From contig NZ_VCHA01000008.1 of assembly GCF_016597815.1 (NCBI RefSeq), positions 1 to 64,000 on the forward strand: DNA of 64,000 bases. Direction: 5' to 3'. Below are positions 7,936 to 17,743 of this stretch, piece after piece. Source of the DNA: Marinobacter sp. DY40_1A1 (lineage in GTDB: Bacteria > Pseudomonadota > Gammaproteobacteria > Pseudomonadales > Oleiphilaceae). The notes beneath the pieces are model-generated. The model was not told the DNA's origin. It saw only the letters and a program-made list of their open reading frames with translations, and ran no database searches. The position numbers and the translations under genes were made by a program. Every line of letters starts with the position of its first letter. Position 1 is the stretch's first letter.

Positions 7936-8481
7936 ATGTTCATAGCAGAAACGCCGAGACTAGTGCTTCGGGAGTTGACCCTCAACGACGCTGGTGCGCT
8001 TGGGGAAATTCTTGGCGATCCAGAAGTAATGGAATTTTCGACCAATGGGCCGTGCACTGATGACGACACCCGAAAGTTTATTGACGGGTGTCTAACGTCA
8101 TACAAAGAGCATGGCTTTGGTCAGTGGGGGGTTGTGGACAGTTCTTCGGGAGCCATCATTGGTTTTTGCGGCTTGAGTCCGGTTGACCTGAACGGGGTAC
8201 AGGAGGTGGAGATTGGTTATCGCCTCGCTCGAAATGCATGGGGCCAAGGTTTGGCTTCAGAGGCTGCCGCGGCAGCGCTCGCGTACGGCTTTTCGAAATG
8301 TGGCTTGGATTCCATCATCGCGATTATCGCTCATCGCCATGTAGCGTCTGTTAGGGTAGCGGAGAAAGTGGGACTGAAAATGGATTTCTCAACAACCTAC
8401 CGTGGCTGGGACGTGGGGATTTGGCGGAAAAAACATGAAGAATGGAATACCAGAAAGCCTCTCACAGAGATATTAAAATGA
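7936..8481 (+). CDS. GNAT N-acetyltransferase (RimJ/RimL-like)
   Basis: This is an acetyl-CoA dependent N-acetyltransferase of 181 residues. It has the N-terminal TPRLVLREL motif, the central GYRLARNAWGQGLASEA acetyl-CoA-binding motif, and a C-terminal NV/HVASVRVAEKVGL type helix. The frame is open from 7882, but the ATG at 7936 has aagga upstream and matches the normal family start. It overlaps the next gene by 4 nt (ATGA), so the two are coupled. Confidence 0.85.
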   Translation: MFIAETPRLVLRELTLNDAGALGEILGDPEVMEFSTNGPCTDDDTRKFIDGCLTSYKEHGFGQWGVVDSSSGAIIGFCGLSPVDLNGVQEVEIGYRLARNAWGQGLASEAAAAALAYGFSKCGLDSIIAIIAHRHVASVRVAEKVGLKMDFSTTYRGWDVGIWRKKHEEWNTRKPLTEILK

Positions 8482-8774
8482 CGTCCAACGAAAAACTTGA
8501 ACGAAATCCGGTAGCTGATTTTATACTGATCTTACAGCTGGTTGCCTGGTTCATCGCCCTGAGCCCACTTTTCGGTGACTTCACCAGTTCTGATGCTGCA
8601 GGTAATGGAATGGCTCAAGGGTATGCTTTTATATTTGCGACTGTTCCTGGAATGATTTTTATCTTTCTTAGCAATTTTTATTTGGCGTTTAAAAAGCAGT
8701 TGAAGAAGTGGTGCAGGGTGGTTTCAGCAATCAATATCTTGGGGTTGCTTCTTCTGTTTCTGGTAATCAGTTAG
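8478..8774 (+). CDS. Small membrane protein, unknown function
   Basis: This 98-residue protein has three predicted membrane segments (about residues 15-33, 45-68 and 80-98). It starts at the ATG inside the ATGA overlap with the acetyltransferase, which supports a real, translationally coupled gene. No family is recognised. Confidence 0.65.
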   Translation: MTSNEKLERNPVADFILILQLVAWFIALSPLFGDFTSSDAAGNGMAQGYAFIFATVPGMIFIFLSNFYLAFKKQLKKWCRVVSAINILGLLLLFLVIS

Positions 8775-8787
8775 TTATAAATCCTGG

Positions 8788-9333
8788 CTATTCCCTGACC
8801 ACCTTTTTCACCGAGTCCGCTTTTGAAGATTTGGAGCCAACCTTTCTCCAGGCTTCGTATTCTTCGCCATTGATCCACGTAACGCCTATGTGTTCTTCCC
8901 AGTTTTCAAAGTCTGCACTTCTGTAGCTATCACCTCCGCAGCCGCCTGCACCATAGGCGATTTCGCAAACTCTCAAAATAATATATTCACCGTCATAATC
9001 GAGTACCTTCTTGCCGCGGCCACTATTGGTGCACTGGGTGAACAGGCGGGATGGGACTTTGAATATGACTTCTGCGGTTTTCTCATCACCACTGCCTGTT
9101 ACTCGGGTGATGGAGCAGGTACCTGCGTAAAATTCGTCGCCGTTGATGGTCACATCCGGCTCCAGAGGTTCCCACCAGGCTATGGGCGCCACTTCCTTTT
9201 CTGATTCAACACTCCCGCTTTTGTAAAACTCACAGCCAGTCAGCAGTGCTGCTGCCACTGGTAAGACGAAAAATATACGGAGAGCTTTTGTCACGCGGCT
9301 TGCCGTAAACAATTTACTCACTAACTGATACAT
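8788..9333 (-). CDS. Putative lipoprotein, unknown function
   Basis: This 181-residue product has a type II signal peptide with lipobox LLTGC, Cys about residue 34, predicting lipid anchoring in the cell envelope. The mature part carries several cysteines (TCSIT, QCTNS, RVCEIAYGAGGCGG) that could form disulfides in the periplasm. No enzyme motif is seen. It is transcribed toward the small membrane protein gene and ends 13 bp from it. Confidence 0.75.
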   Translation of the reverse strand: MYQLVSKLFTASRVTKALRIFFVLPVAAALLTGCEFYKSGSVESEKEVAPIAWWEPLEPDVTINGDEFYAGTCSITRVTGSGDEKTAEVIFKVPSRLFTQCTNSGRGKKVLDYDGEYIILRVCEIAYGAGGCGGDSYRSADFENWEEHIGVTWINGEEYEAWRKVGSKSSKADSVKKVVRE

Positions 9334-9387
9334 GCGAACCGCCCATAGAGAAACCTGGAGCCTAGTATACAGATTATGATCACCAGC

Positions 9388-10275
9388 TTACTTTGGCGCC
9401 AAGGGCTTACGCGTGAAAATACACAGTATCGGCGTGCCCTGTTGCCGAATGACAGGTTCAATATCCCGATGCAGAGCGTGGTAGTGATAGAAGGGAACTC
9501 TGGGGAACAAGTGATGGATGGAATGCAGATTCTGGCCCAGCCAAAACCACTCTAATGGCTTCATCCAGGTGGGCATTATCAGGCTGTTGGTGTTGCGGTA
9601 ACGCTCGGCAGATTTGTAAGGGATGTGTGGCCGATAGGCGAACCAGTAGGCGGTGAAAAAGCCACCCATCACATACCCAAGAAGAACCACCCAGGCAGCG
9701 CCGGGTACATCGATCAGGGCAAGAAAGGCCACGCGCCAACCCAGGGAAACCGCTATCTCTGCACAATACACGCTGCGCTCTTTAATCGTGGCTTTGCCCC
9801 AGTGGGCACTTACAAAAAACGTATTTTGTAACCACAAAAACTGAAACACCGTGCGAATTGCTCCAATGGGCCCCCGGCCAATTCCGCTGATCAGATAATC
9901 AGGGTCTTTGTCTGGCTGGTTGGTGTATCGGTGATGGGTAAAATGCTCAAGCCGGTGTGAGGCGTAGGGAATGGCGATCAGGGGAGCCATTAAATAACCG
10001 CACAGATCGTTCACCCAGCGCAGCTTGTCATGCTTGCCATGAATGTTTCCGTGAACGGCCTCATGCACCGGGGTGTAGGCCATGTAGGTGAGCGCAGCAA
10101 GAACAAGTGTCGCGGCCCAGGCTGGCATCAGGCCGAATACAAAAAGCACCAAGTTGCCGATAAAACCAACCAGCACCAACGCCACTAAAGCGACCGTTGG
10201 CCACCCGAATTGCCCCATGTAGTGTTTTGCGAAAACAACGGCTTCGCGGTTGGCTGCGCTCACATCCTGGGGCAT
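9388..10275 (-). CDS. Membrane fatty acid desaturase/hydroxylase
   Basis: This is an integral-membrane di-iron enzyme that desaturates or hydroxylates acyl or isoprenoid chains. The three histidine boxes are HEAVHGNIHGKH, HRLEHFTHH and HSIHH. Four hydrophobic segments surround them. The ATG at 10275 has agagg six bases upstream, and the open frame extends to 10332 without a good ribosome site. A carotenoid ketolase or hydroxylase is an alternative, since these share the fold. It is divergent from an AraC-type regulator 142 bp away, which may control it. Confidence 0.85.
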   Translation of the reverse strand: MPQDVSAANREAVVFAKHYMGQFGWPTVALVALVLVGFIGNLVLFVFGLMPAWAATLVLAALTYMAYTPVHEAVHGNIHGKHDKLRWVNDLCGYLMAPLIAIPYASHRLEHFTHHRYTNQPDKDPDYLISGIGRGPIGAIRTVFQFLWLQNTFFVSAHWGKATIKERSVYCAEIAVSLGWRVAFLALIDVPGAAWVVLLGYVMGGFFTAYWFAYRPHIPYKSAERYRNTNSLIMPTWMKPLEWFWLGQNLHSIHHLFPRVPFYHYHALHRDIEPVIRQQGTPILCIFTRKPLAPK

Positions 10276-10417
10276 GCTTTCCTCTCGTTTTAATATTTGT
10301 TGGGAATATGCTTTCAATGTAATGTCTTCCATAACCTGCGCACAGGGCAGCTCTGGCCAATCGGGAAGCCCTTGTGGCCAGTTATGCTGATCAAACCCAA
10401 ACTATAAAAGTACCTTG

Positions 10418-11434
10418 ATGATTAACGCTGACCCCATTCTTCATCCCATTGTCATCAGCCAGGTAATGATTAATTTCGCCGCCAGCCTGGGTGTCGATAA
10501 GGACGCCTGTCTGCAGGGCACGGGCATTACCGATGAGGCCTTGATGGATGGCGAGGCACTCATTGCCCGCGATCAGGAAATGCGTTTGATCGAGAACCTG
10601 ATTCTTGCGCTGCCAGACACGCCTGCACTGGGCTTGAAGCTTGGAATGCAATACAACGTGGCGACGTTTGGCATTTGGGGCTTTGCGTTGAGTACCAGCC
10701 GCACTCTCAGGGATGCTGCCAAAACTGCCATCCGTTACCTGCCGCTAAGCACTGCCTATTGTCGGCTGTATTCGTTCGATGAAGATGGGTTCTTTGGAAT
10801 TGGTTTAGACCCGGCATCTATCCCCCCGCATGTGCGCCAGTTTTTGCTGGAGCGTGACCTGGCAACGGGTGTGAATCTGGTGCGGGAGCTGAGTTTGTCG
10901 GGCCTCGCAATCAGTAAAGCTGAGTTTGAAGGGCTTGAGCCTGCGTACTCTGGTTTTATTGAAGAGGTTCTTGGAGTTAACCCCGCCTATAACAGCCAAC
11001 GTAACGCAATTATGGTGGCGGGCCTTGCAGCCGATAAGCCGTTGCCCACGTTCAATGCAAGATTGGTGAGAATGCTGAACGATCAGTGCCGTTTGCAGCT
11101 GGAACAACGGCAAACCAGTGGATTGTCCGGGCTGGTTCGGCAGCAAATTCTAGGCCCGCTTGGTTTGGTGGCAACACTCGATGAGGTGGCCAGCGCGCTC
11201 GCTATGTCATCACGAAGCCTTCGGCGGAAGCTGGAGCAGGAAGGTACCAGTTTTCGGGCTCTGGTTGATGAAGAGCGCCGACAAACGGCTACGCAGATAC
11301 TCAGCGGTAGTGACATGAAACTCGACGAGTTAGCCATTCATTTGGGCTATACCGATACAGCCAGCTTTACCCGGGCTTTTCGGCGCTGGATGGGCGTCTC
11401 TCCGGGTGAATATCGCAAAACCAACGTGTTGTAA
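10418..11434 (+). CDS. AraC-family transcriptional regulator (OruR-like)
   Basis: This 338-residue regulator has an N-terminal Arabinose_bd/OruR-type sensor domain (about 20-210) and a C-terminal double helix-turn-helix (about 240-335, with LDELAIHLGYTDTASFTRAF typical of the second HTH). The ATG at 10418 follows an in-frame TTG. It sits divergent to the desaturase and upstream of an enoyl-CoA hydratase, so regulation of lipid metabolism is a reasonable inference. Related regulators often respond to fatty acids or amino acids. Confidence 0.88.
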   Translation: MINADPILHPIVISQVMINFAASLGVDKDACLQGTGITDEALMDGEALIARDQEMRLIENLILALPDTPALGLKLGMQYNVATFGIWGFALSTSRTLRDAAKTAIRYLPLSTAYCRLYSFDEDGFFGIGLDPASIPPHVRQFLLERDLATGVNLVRELSLSGLAISKAEFEGLEPAYSGFIEEVLGVNPAYNSQRNAIMVAGLAADKPLPTFNARLVRMLNDQCRLQLEQRQTSGLSGLVRQQILGPLGLVATLDEVASALAMSSRSLRRKLEQEGTSFRALVDEERRQTATQILSGSDMKLDELAIHLGYTDTASFTRAFRRWMGVSPGEYRKTNVL

Positions 11435-11520
11435 CATGCGCTAAAGGTCGCTTCGACAGCGAACGCATCCTGCCTGATACTGACTGTTTTCTGATTTACG
11501 GTGAACGGAGGTAACCCGCC

Positions 11521-12303
11521 ATGACAAATCTGCTGAAAAGGCATACCGATGAGATGGGCATTACAACCCTTACCCTGAGCCAGCCTGAACGGCGCAATAG
11601 TCTTTCTCTGGGCATGCTGGATGCTCTGGGTGAAGCTCTCGAAGACATCGCCGCAGACAGCGCTACACGGGTTGTGGTGATTGCGGCTGAGGGTAAGGTG
11701 TTTTGTGCTGGCCATGATTTGAAAGAAATTCGCGACCAGCTGGATAGCCACGAGTTTCAGTTGGCGTTGTTTAAGCGTTGTAGTGAGGTAATGCAGCAGG
11801 TGGTTAACCTGCCAAAGCCCGTTATTGCCCGGGTGGCGGGTGTGGCGACGGCAGCTGGGTGTCAGCTGGTGGCGAGTTGTGATTTGGCGGTTGCAGAAAC
11901 CTCAGCTCGCTTTGCCACGCCGGGGGTGAATATCGGGCTGTTCTGTTCAACACCTATGGTCGCACTCTCTCGAGACGTATCACGAAAGCACGCCATGGAA
12001 ATGCTTCTTACGGGGGAGATGATCGACGCCGCTCGTGCAGAGCAGCTAGGGTTGGTAAACCGTGTGGTCGATGAATCCTTGCTGGATGAGACGGTGTACG
12101 CCATGGCTCGCACCATTGCTGAGAAATCCGGGCACACGCTGAAAATAGGTAAGGGCGCTTTCTATAAACAGCTGGAAATGCCCCTGGCCGATGCATACGA
12201 CTACACGGCCAGGGTGATGGCAGAAAACCTGCTTGCGGATGATGCCCGGGAAGGCATCTGTGCGTTTCTGGATAAGCGTAAACCGGAGTGGCAAGACCGC
12301 TAG
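11521..12303 (+). CDS. Enoyl-CoA hydratase/isomerase family protein
   Basis: This 260-residue crotonase-fold protein has the oxyanion-hole segments FCAGHDLKEI and AGVATAAGCQLVASCDLAVA. A clear ribosome site (ggaggt) precedes the ATG. The usual hydratase glutamate pair is not obvious: the second loop reads ATPGVNIGLFCST. It is therefore closer to ECHDC3-like members, whose activity is less certain. It overlaps the end of the convergent DUF192 gene by 4 nt. Its place next to an AraC regulator and a desaturase suggests acyl-CoA metabolism. Confidence 0.83.
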   Translation: MTNLLKRHTDEMGITTLTLSQPERRNSLSLGMLDALGEALEDIAADSATRVVVIAAEGKVFCAGHDLKEIRDQLDSHEFQLALFKRCSEVMQQVVNLPKPVIARVAGVATAAGCQLVASCDLAVAETSARFATPGVNIGLFCSTPMVALSRDVSRKHAMEMLLTGEMIDAARAEQLGLVNRVVDESLLDETVYAMARTIAEKSGHTLKIGKGAFYKQLEMPLADAYDYTARVMAENLLADDAREGICAFLDKRKPEWQDR

Positions 12304-12794
12304 CGATTACTGCAGTTCTGTTCGCCAAGCTTGAGTCGATCTCCGACCCCAATATCATTAGCTTCAAAGAAGCCTGCGTTCATTTCCACGGCGGAGATGA
12401 ACGCAACCTCCGCAGGATAGCTGGGGCAGCGCGCGCCACTGGATGAGTCGCAAGGTTCCATCTGTTTGATGTTGCCAATCACGCCTTGGTTATTCAGGTA
12501 GGCGATATCGAGTGGGATGAGAGTTTGGAACATCCAGAAGCCATGATCCGGGCTCTGCTGCTCCTGATACTCAAACAGCATCCCGGAACTGGTTGCCATA
12601 GACTTTCTGCCCATCAAACCTTTCTGGCGATCCCTTGGCGCACGCGCCAGTTCCAGGCTGACGCTAACGGCGTTGGAGGCTGTTACGAAGCACCCTTCAA
12701 TAACTGGCAGGCCGACTGATGGCTCGACAGCAGCCGAACCAGAGCAACCAGCCAAGGTGGCCACAAAGCAGAGCAGGGTGTAGCGGTATCGCAT
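12300..12794 (-). CDS. DUF192 lipoprotein
   Basis: This 164-residue protein starts at the ATG at 12794, which shares one base with the stop of the ABC permease (TGATG). It has a signal peptide and lipobox (ATLAGC), then the DUF192 domain with RQKGLMGRKS, FWMFQTLIPLDIAYL and a C-terminal GD-rich strand. DUF192 is a conserved fold of unknown biochemical role, often secreted. Coupling to an ABC-2 exporter is notable and may mean the two act together at the envelope. Confidence 0.85.
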   Translation of the reverse strand: MRYRYTLLCFVATLAGCSGSAAVEPSVGLPVIEGCFVTASNAVSVSLELARAPRDRQKGLMGRKSMATSSGMLFEYQEQQSPDHGFWMFQTLIPLDIAYLNNQGVIGNIKQMEPCDSSSGARCPSYPAEVAFISAVEMNAGFFEANDIGVGDRLKLGEQNCSNR

Positions 12795-13555
12795 CAGGTG
12801 CGCAGCCGGTAACCGGTTCTGAAAATCCACCAGATACCTGCCATGCATGCGAAGAGAAAGAGCAATGTCATCCCCACGCTAATTCCTATGTGCACATCAG
12901 ACACCCCATAGAAGGCCCACCGGAACCCGCTAATCAGGTACACCACCGGGTTGAACAAGCTGATGGTTTGCCAGATTTCCGGAAGCATATCGATGGAGTA
13001 GAAGGTGCCCCCAAGAAAGGTAAGCGGGGTTACGATCATCATGGGAACGATCTGCAGCTTTTCGAAACCGTCGGCCCATATTCCGATGATAAACCCGAAC
13101 AAGCTGAAGGTTACGGCGGTCAGTATCAGGAACGACAACATCCAGAATGGGTGCAGTATGCTGTAGTCCACAAACAGCCTGGCGGTGGCGAGTATGATCA
13201 GGCCCAGTATCACCGACTTGGTTGCCGCTGCGCCCACGTAGCCCAACACCACTTCAACGTAAGACACAGGGGCAGAAAGCACTTCATAGATTGTGCCGGA
13301 GAACTTCGGCATATAAATGCCGAACGAGGCATTGGAGATGCTTTGCATCAGAAGCGAGAGCATGACCAAACCGGGGATGATGTAGGCGCCGTATGCAATG
13401 TTATCAATATCGCCCATCCGGGAACCAATCGCTGAGCCGAATACCACAAAATACAGACAGGTGGAGATGACTGGCGAGAGCACACTTTGCATAAGAGTGC
13501 GCCGCATGCGGGACATTTCAAAGTTGTAGATGGCTTTAACACCGTAAAAATTCAT
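12794..13555 (-). CDS. ABC-2 type transporter permease (YadH-like)
   Basis: This 253-residue inner-membrane protein has six predicted membrane segments and the ABC-2 signature region before the last helices ([13 protein letters not shown]). It is the membrane partner of the ATPase gene 11 bp upstream. An aggag ribosome site precedes the ATG. YadG/YadH-type exporters have no firmly known substrate. Sugar, lipid or drug export are possibilities. Confidence 0.88.
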   Translation of the reverse strand: MNFYGVKAIYNFEMSRMRRTLMQSVLSPVISTCLYFVVFGSAIGSRMGDIDNIAYGAYIIPGLVMLSLLMQSISNASFGIYMPKFSGTIYEVLSAPVSYVEVVLGYVGAAATKSVILGLIILATARLFVDYSILHPFWMLSFLILTAVTFSLFGFIIGIWADGFEKLQIVPMMIVTPLTFLGGTFYSIDMLPEIWQTISLFNPVVYLISGFRWAFYGVSDVHIGISVGMTLLFLFACMAGIWWIFRTGYRLRT

Positions 13556-13566
13556 GCTTTCTCCTG

Positions 13567-14502
13567 TTAGCCTTTGGTGGCTTGTTCGTGCACCAGGCCG
13601 ACAAATATGTCTTCCAGGGAGCTTTCCCGAGTGCGCAGGTCGCGGTAATCAACGCCTATATCTCCAAGGGTTCGCAGTAATCGCGCAACGCCTGCCTGCT
13701 CCTGCTGGGAGTCAAAGGTATATATCAGTTCGTAGCCATCTTCGGACAGCTCAACTGGCTCGGTTAGCAATTCACTCGGTACCTCGTCCAGCTTGTTTTG
13801 CAGTTGCAGGCGCAGTTCTTTCTTACCGAGTTTGCTCATCAGTTGGCTCTTTTCCTCCACCAGAATGATTTCGCCCTGGCGAATCACACCAATGCGATCT
13901 GCCATTTCTTCGGCTTCTTCTATGTAGTGGGTGGTGAGAATAATGGTGACTCCGTCTTCCCGGAGTTTCCGAACCATTTCCCACATGTCGCGGCGAAGCT
14001 CTACGTCCACACCGGCTGTCGGCTCATCAAGGAACAGTATGCGTGGCTCATGGGACAAAGCTTTGGCAATCATCAGCCGGCGCTTCATGCCACCGGAGAG
14101 GGTCATGATACGGTTGTTCCGCTTATCCCACAGGGACAAATCCCTAAGCACTTTTTCAATGTGAGCGGGCTTGGGCGCTTTACCGAACAAACCTCGGCTG
14201 AACGATACTGCATTCCACACAGTTTCAAACGAATCGGTGTTGAGCTCTTGGGGTACGAGGCCAATGGTTGATCGAGCCTTGCGGTAATCCCTGATTATGT
14301 CATAACCACCAGCACGGACTTCACCGGATGTCATGTTGGCGATACCGCAAATGATGCTGATCATGGTGGTTTTGCCGGCGCCGTTCGGGCCAAGCAAAGC
14401 AAATATTTCACCCCGATTGATTTCCAGATTGATATTTTTCAGGGCCTGGAAACCGCCCTCATAAATCTTGTTGAGGTTTTTAACGGAAATATCCGGCTGC
14501 AC
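13567..14502 (-). CDS. ABC transporter ATP-binding protein (YadG-like)
   Basis: This 311-residue ATPase drives the ABC-2 permease encoded next. It has Walker [11 protein letters not shown]-loop VPQEL, signature LSGGMKRR, Walker B ILFLDEP, and an H-loop in [17 protein letters not shown]-terminal extension of about 80 residues follows the nucleotide-binding domain, as in many ABC-2 exporters. It heads a three-gene leftward operon (ATPase, permease, DUF192 lipoprotein). Confidence 0.9.
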   Translation of the reverse strand: MQPDISVKNLNKIYEGGFQALKNINLEINRGEIFALLGPNGAGKTTMISIICGIANMTSGEVRAGGYDIIRDYRKARSTIGLVPQELNTDSFETVWNAVSFSRGLFGKAPKPAHIEKVLRDLSLWDKRNNRIMTLSGGMKRRLMIAKALSHEPRILFLDEPTAGVDVELRRDMWEMVRKLREDGVTIILTTHYIEEAEEMADRIGVIRQGEIILVEEKSQLMSKLGKKELRLQLQNKLDEVPSELLTEPVELSEDGYELIYTFDSQQEQAGVARLLRTLGDIGVDYRDLRTRESSLEDIFVGLVHEQATKG

Positions 14503-14650
14503 GGGCGTATTCCTGTTTTTGAAAGTGGGTCAGATATGCGAGCGCGGCATTTTCTCATGTATGGCGCTGGTTTAGAAATCTTTGCCTTGACGCAGATAGT
14601 GTCCATAATGCTTTGTGGTTTTCAACAGGGGGTTTAAGCCCGGTATCGAT

Positions 14651-15124
14651 ATGTTACGAACGATTTTGATCTTGGGTTTTGTTTTGGGCCTGGCGACCGT
14701 AGCTGTATTTGGCGTTCGCTGGTTACAAACCCCAAACAATGGGCCTGCAGACGCTGCGTTACCTGTATGCGACTTGTTGGGCTCTCCCTGTGAATGGGAA
14801 ACAGGGGCCGGTCTTTGGAGTGTTAGCCTTCAGATTATCGGCGACGAAGGGCAGGGCACGGAATACCGGCTAGTTGTTTCTTCACCGGTGGCGCCTGAGC
14901 GCTTCATTGCGGTTCTGAGGGGGGAGTCTATGTACATGGGAGAGTACCCAGTGCCGCTAAGTGGGGGGGGTAATGGTCAATATTCGGCACGGTTTGTTGC
15001 GCCTTTGTGCACCGCTGACACTGAGATGGTTTGGCGTGTGGATCTGCAGAGTGGCCAGCAACCTCTTTCGGAATCCGTGCCCTTGAAACTGGTATTTCAG
15101 AGTGAGGATCATTTAACGCGATAG
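14651..15124 (+). CDS. Membrane-anchored hypothetical protein
   Basis: This 157-residue product has one N-terminal membrane helix (about residues 3-24) and a predicted periplasmic domain with three cysteines. The ATG at 14651 lies inside a longer open frame and starts directly before the helix. No family is recognised. The C-terminal domain looks beta-rich. Confidence 0.65.
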   Translation: MLRTILILGFVLGLATVAVFGVRWLQTPNNGPADAALPVCDLLGSPCEWETGAGLWSVSLQIIGDEGQGTEYRLVVSSPVAPERFIAVLRGESMYMGEYPVPLSGGGNGQYSARFVAPLCTADTEMVWRVDLQSGQQPLSESVPLKLVFQSEDHLTR

Positions 15125-15213
15125 TCTGGCCCTTATTCACCCCATACCTTGGCTGACAAAAGCTCAGGAAAGTGTAAAATCATGCAAGAATTCGCGCTAA
15201 CTTCAGAGAAAAT

Positions 15214-15519
15214 ATGATGGATTATGGGGAAAGTGTACAAAAGGTACTTCTGAGGAAGATTCGCAAGGCCGAACAGGATCTGATGCAGCTGAAGCTGGAT
15301 TATTGCCGTTTTGTTTTTGGCCTTACTCATCGGGCCAGAGTGGTATCGGGTGATACAACTTACCTGGTTCTTTCAGTCGATGTGGAGTCTATGGCATCTA
15401 CAGATGAAGGCGCATTTACTCGCCCGTCTGTCGCAGGTGTACCTGCAGACACGCCGAGCCAGGCAGAATCGGTGCCTCTGGGCACAGACTGGGTATTGGA
15501 GCAGCAGCACAAGGGTTAA
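15214..15519 (+). CDS. Hypothetical protein
   Basis: This 101-residue soluble product has a helical N-terminus (KVLLRKIRKAEQDLMQLKLDYCRF) followed by a low-complexity tail. No domain or localisation signal is recognised. Its 3' end is 4 bp from the end of the convergent gene at 15524, which supports a genuine gene boundary. Confidence 0.5.
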   Translation: MMDYGESVQKVLLRKIRKAEQDLMQLKLDYCRFVFGLTHRARVVSGDTTYLVLSVDVESMASTDEGAFTRPSVAGVPADTPSQAESVPLGTDWVLEQQHKG

Positions 15520-15523
15520 GAGA

Positions 15524-16096
15524 TCAGATCAGTGCGTTAGCGGTAATAGCTGAATAAAGGCTGTTTTCAGGCTGAACGTACTGGTGAGCCTGCCAGAATT
15601 CCGCGCCTTCAAGCCCGGCGCGGAAACAGGCCAGCAGTACGCCGCAAGAAGTCAGTGTAGCTATCGCCTGCACGGCTTCTGACTGCCGAATACCGGTTTT
15701 ACGGGCGGCAATCTGGGCCACCAACCCTGCTAATGAATCACTGTGCCGTTCTGATTGGTCGCACAGGGCGCAACCGGCGCCGTATAACCAGGCTGCCGCA
15801 TAAGCACGAACCGCTTCCGGCGCGTTGCTGAGTTGCAGGCCACTTATTCGACAGTCCCTTTCCTGAAGACCTGCAAGAATGTGCAGCTGGGTAAACAACT
15901 CTGTACGATCTGTGGTAGCCAGGCGCTTCTGTTTTTGAACAGATGGCTTTTCCTTGGGTGTTACAGGCAGGAGTCGGTTGTCAGCTGCAGTCGCCAGTAG
16001 AGGTTCAGAGCGAGTCAGAGTTAACATTCGCCACACCAGGGCCACAACCAAAACAAGCAGGCCGACCTGAGTCAGTACAACAAGTCCTTCGATCAT
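15524..16096 (-). CDS. Hypothetical membrane-anchored protein
   Basis: This 190-residue product has one N-terminal membrane helix (about residues 5-25), a basic linker, and an alpha-helical cytosolic domain with several cysteines (GAGCALCDQ, SCGVLLACF). I do not recognise the family. It is monocistronic. Confidence 0.65.
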   Translation of the reverse strand: MIEGLVVLTQVGLLVLVVALVWRMLTLTRSEPLLATAADNRLLPVTPKEKPSVQKQKRLATTDRTELFTQLHILAGLQERDCRISGLQLSNAPEAVRAYAAAWLYGAGCALCDQSERHSDSLAGLVAQIAARKTGIRQSEAVQAIATLTSCGVLLACFRAGLEGAEFWQAHQYVQPENSLYSAITANALI

Positions 16097-16279
16097 GAGC
16101 GGTGCTACCTTGAATGAACTATTTCAGAACGTTTCAACAGTGTAACGGATTGTATCCTTTAGTCGTCGCGAACTCTTGGTCATAAACGGCCTTTAAATCG
16201 ACTAACCTGCAGAAATTGTGACAAGGTTCCCAGTGGCTAATGAAAGAGAGAAGGCCCCAATACTCCCAAAGGCAGCCTG

Positions 16280-17710
16280 ATGACAATTATTCTGGTACTC
16301 CACACTCTGTTGGTTCTTACTTTTACCATCCGGATTTTGTTACGGGATGATCTATCGCCGCCCGGGCGGCTCGCGTGGTTTGTGGTTCTTAATTTATTGC
16401 CTTATTTCGGCAGTGCTATTTATTTCCTGTTCGGCGAAACAGATATCGGCAACCGCGCAAGCAAACGACACAAAGAGGTCTTCCGCGAAATAAGAGCGAA
16501 AGCGTCCTGGTTTATGGGTGACGCCACCAATACTGAAACACTGATTGATCCCGTATACCGCCCCGCGTTTCGCTATGCGGGTTCGATAAATGGCTTCCAT
16601 CCTTCAACAGGCAATACTGCCGAGTTGATGAGAGATGGCGATGAGACTCTTTCCAGAATGGTGGCCGATATCGACGCCGCTACCGATCATGTTCACGTGC
16701 TTTACTATATCTGGCTTGACGACAACACCGGTCACGCCATTGCTGAAGCCTTGATTCGAGCCGCACAAAGAGGTGTGGTCTGCCGTGCCATGGCGGATGG
16801 GCTGGGTTCCCGTGCAATCATAAACTCGCCGCTCTGGCAGCGTATGAAAGAGGCGGGCGTTCGTATGGCGGTTGCTCTATCCCTGAAGCATCCCATTCGC
16901 ACCATTCTGACCAGCAGATTGGATCTTCGAAACCACCGCAAGATTACAGTGATTGATGCCCGCATTACTTATTGCGGCAGCCGGAACTCCGCAGACCCTG
17001 AGTTTCTGATTAAAGCCAAGTACGCGCCCTGGGTAGATATCATGCTCCGGTTTACCGGGCCGGTGGTGGTTCAAAATCAATTACTGTTTGCCAGTGACTG
17101 GATGCAGGCTACCAACGAGTCTTTGGATGGTATCCCTTTATCGTCTGGGCGGGGCAAAGAAGGATTTCCTGCACAGGTTATGGGCGTTGGCCCAACTGAG
17201 CGTCATGGTGCTACACCCCATCTTTTTGCCAACCTGTTTGCATGCGCCCAAAGCGAACTGACACTCTCTACACCTTACTTTGTTCCCGATGCTACGGTTC
17301 TTGAAGCCCTTTGCGCGGCTGCCTACAGGGGTGTGAAAGTAGCGCTGATCTTCCCTAAAATTAACGACAGCTTGATTGTGGCCGCTGCAAGTCGCAGCTA
17401 TTATCACCGGCTGCTCGATGCCGGCTGTGTTATTCATGAGTTTAAAGGGGGATTGCTGCATGCAAAAACCCTCACCATTGACGGCAAAATCAGCCTGATC
17501 GGATCGTCGAATCTCGATTTAAGAAGCTTCGACCTGAACTATGAAAACAACATCCTTCTGCAGGATGAAGCCACAACGCAGGCCATCACCGAACGCCAAC
17601 AGAGCTATATCAGTCAATCTGAGGTGGTCACTTTGCCTGAGGTTCTTGCCTGGCATTATCACGAAAGGATTTGGCACAACGTTATCGCAACCATTGGCCC
17701 TGTTCTATAA
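16280..17710 (+). CDS. cls: Cardiolipin synthase, phospholipase D superfamily
   Basis: This enzyme condenses phosphatidylglycerol into cardiolipin at the inner membrane. The 476-residue protein has two N-terminal membrane helices (about 3-20 and 32-52) and two HxKxxxxD motifs: His219-Lys221-Asp226, followed by GSRN, and a second near residue 394 (HAKTLTIDGK), followed by GSSNLD. This is the normal layout of the ClsA group. The downstream MipA/OmpV gene begins 33 bp later on the same strand. Confidence 0.92.
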   Translation: MTIILVLHTLLVLTFTIRILLRDDLSPPGRLAWFVVLNLLPYFGSAIYFLFGETDIGNRASKRHKEVFREIRAKASWFMGDATNTETLIDPVYRPAFRYAGSINGFHPSTGNTAELMRDGDETLSRMVADIDAATDHVHVLYYIWLDDNTGHAIAEALIRAAQRGVVCRAMADGLGSRAIINSPLWQRMKEAGVRMAVALSLKHPIRTILTSRLDLRNHRKITVIDARITYCGSRNSADPEFLIKAKYAPWVDIMLRFTGPVVVQNQLLFASDWMQATNESLDGIPLSSGRGKEGFPAQVMGVGPTERHGATPHLFANLFACAQSELTLSTPYFVPDATVLEALCAAAYRGVKVALIFPKINDSLIVAAASRSYYHRLLDAGCVIHEFKGGLLHAKTLTIDGKISLIGSSNLDLRSFDLNYENNILLQDEATTQAITERQQSYISQSEVVTLPEVLAWHYHERIWHNVIATIGPVL

Positions 17711-17743
17711 CCAACGGCACCTGCGACACACGGGAAATACAAG

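Noticed and set aside
6518..9370. A chromosomal integron cassette array, suggested by several short genes in a row.
   Set aside because: I found no attC-type inverse core/core sites between the genes and no integron integrase. The genes are too far apart and differ in orientation.
14595..14604. A copy of the ten bases gatagtgtcc found also in the inverted repeat at 41-53.
   Set aside because: Only one short arm is present without a partner, as expected by chance in 64 kb.
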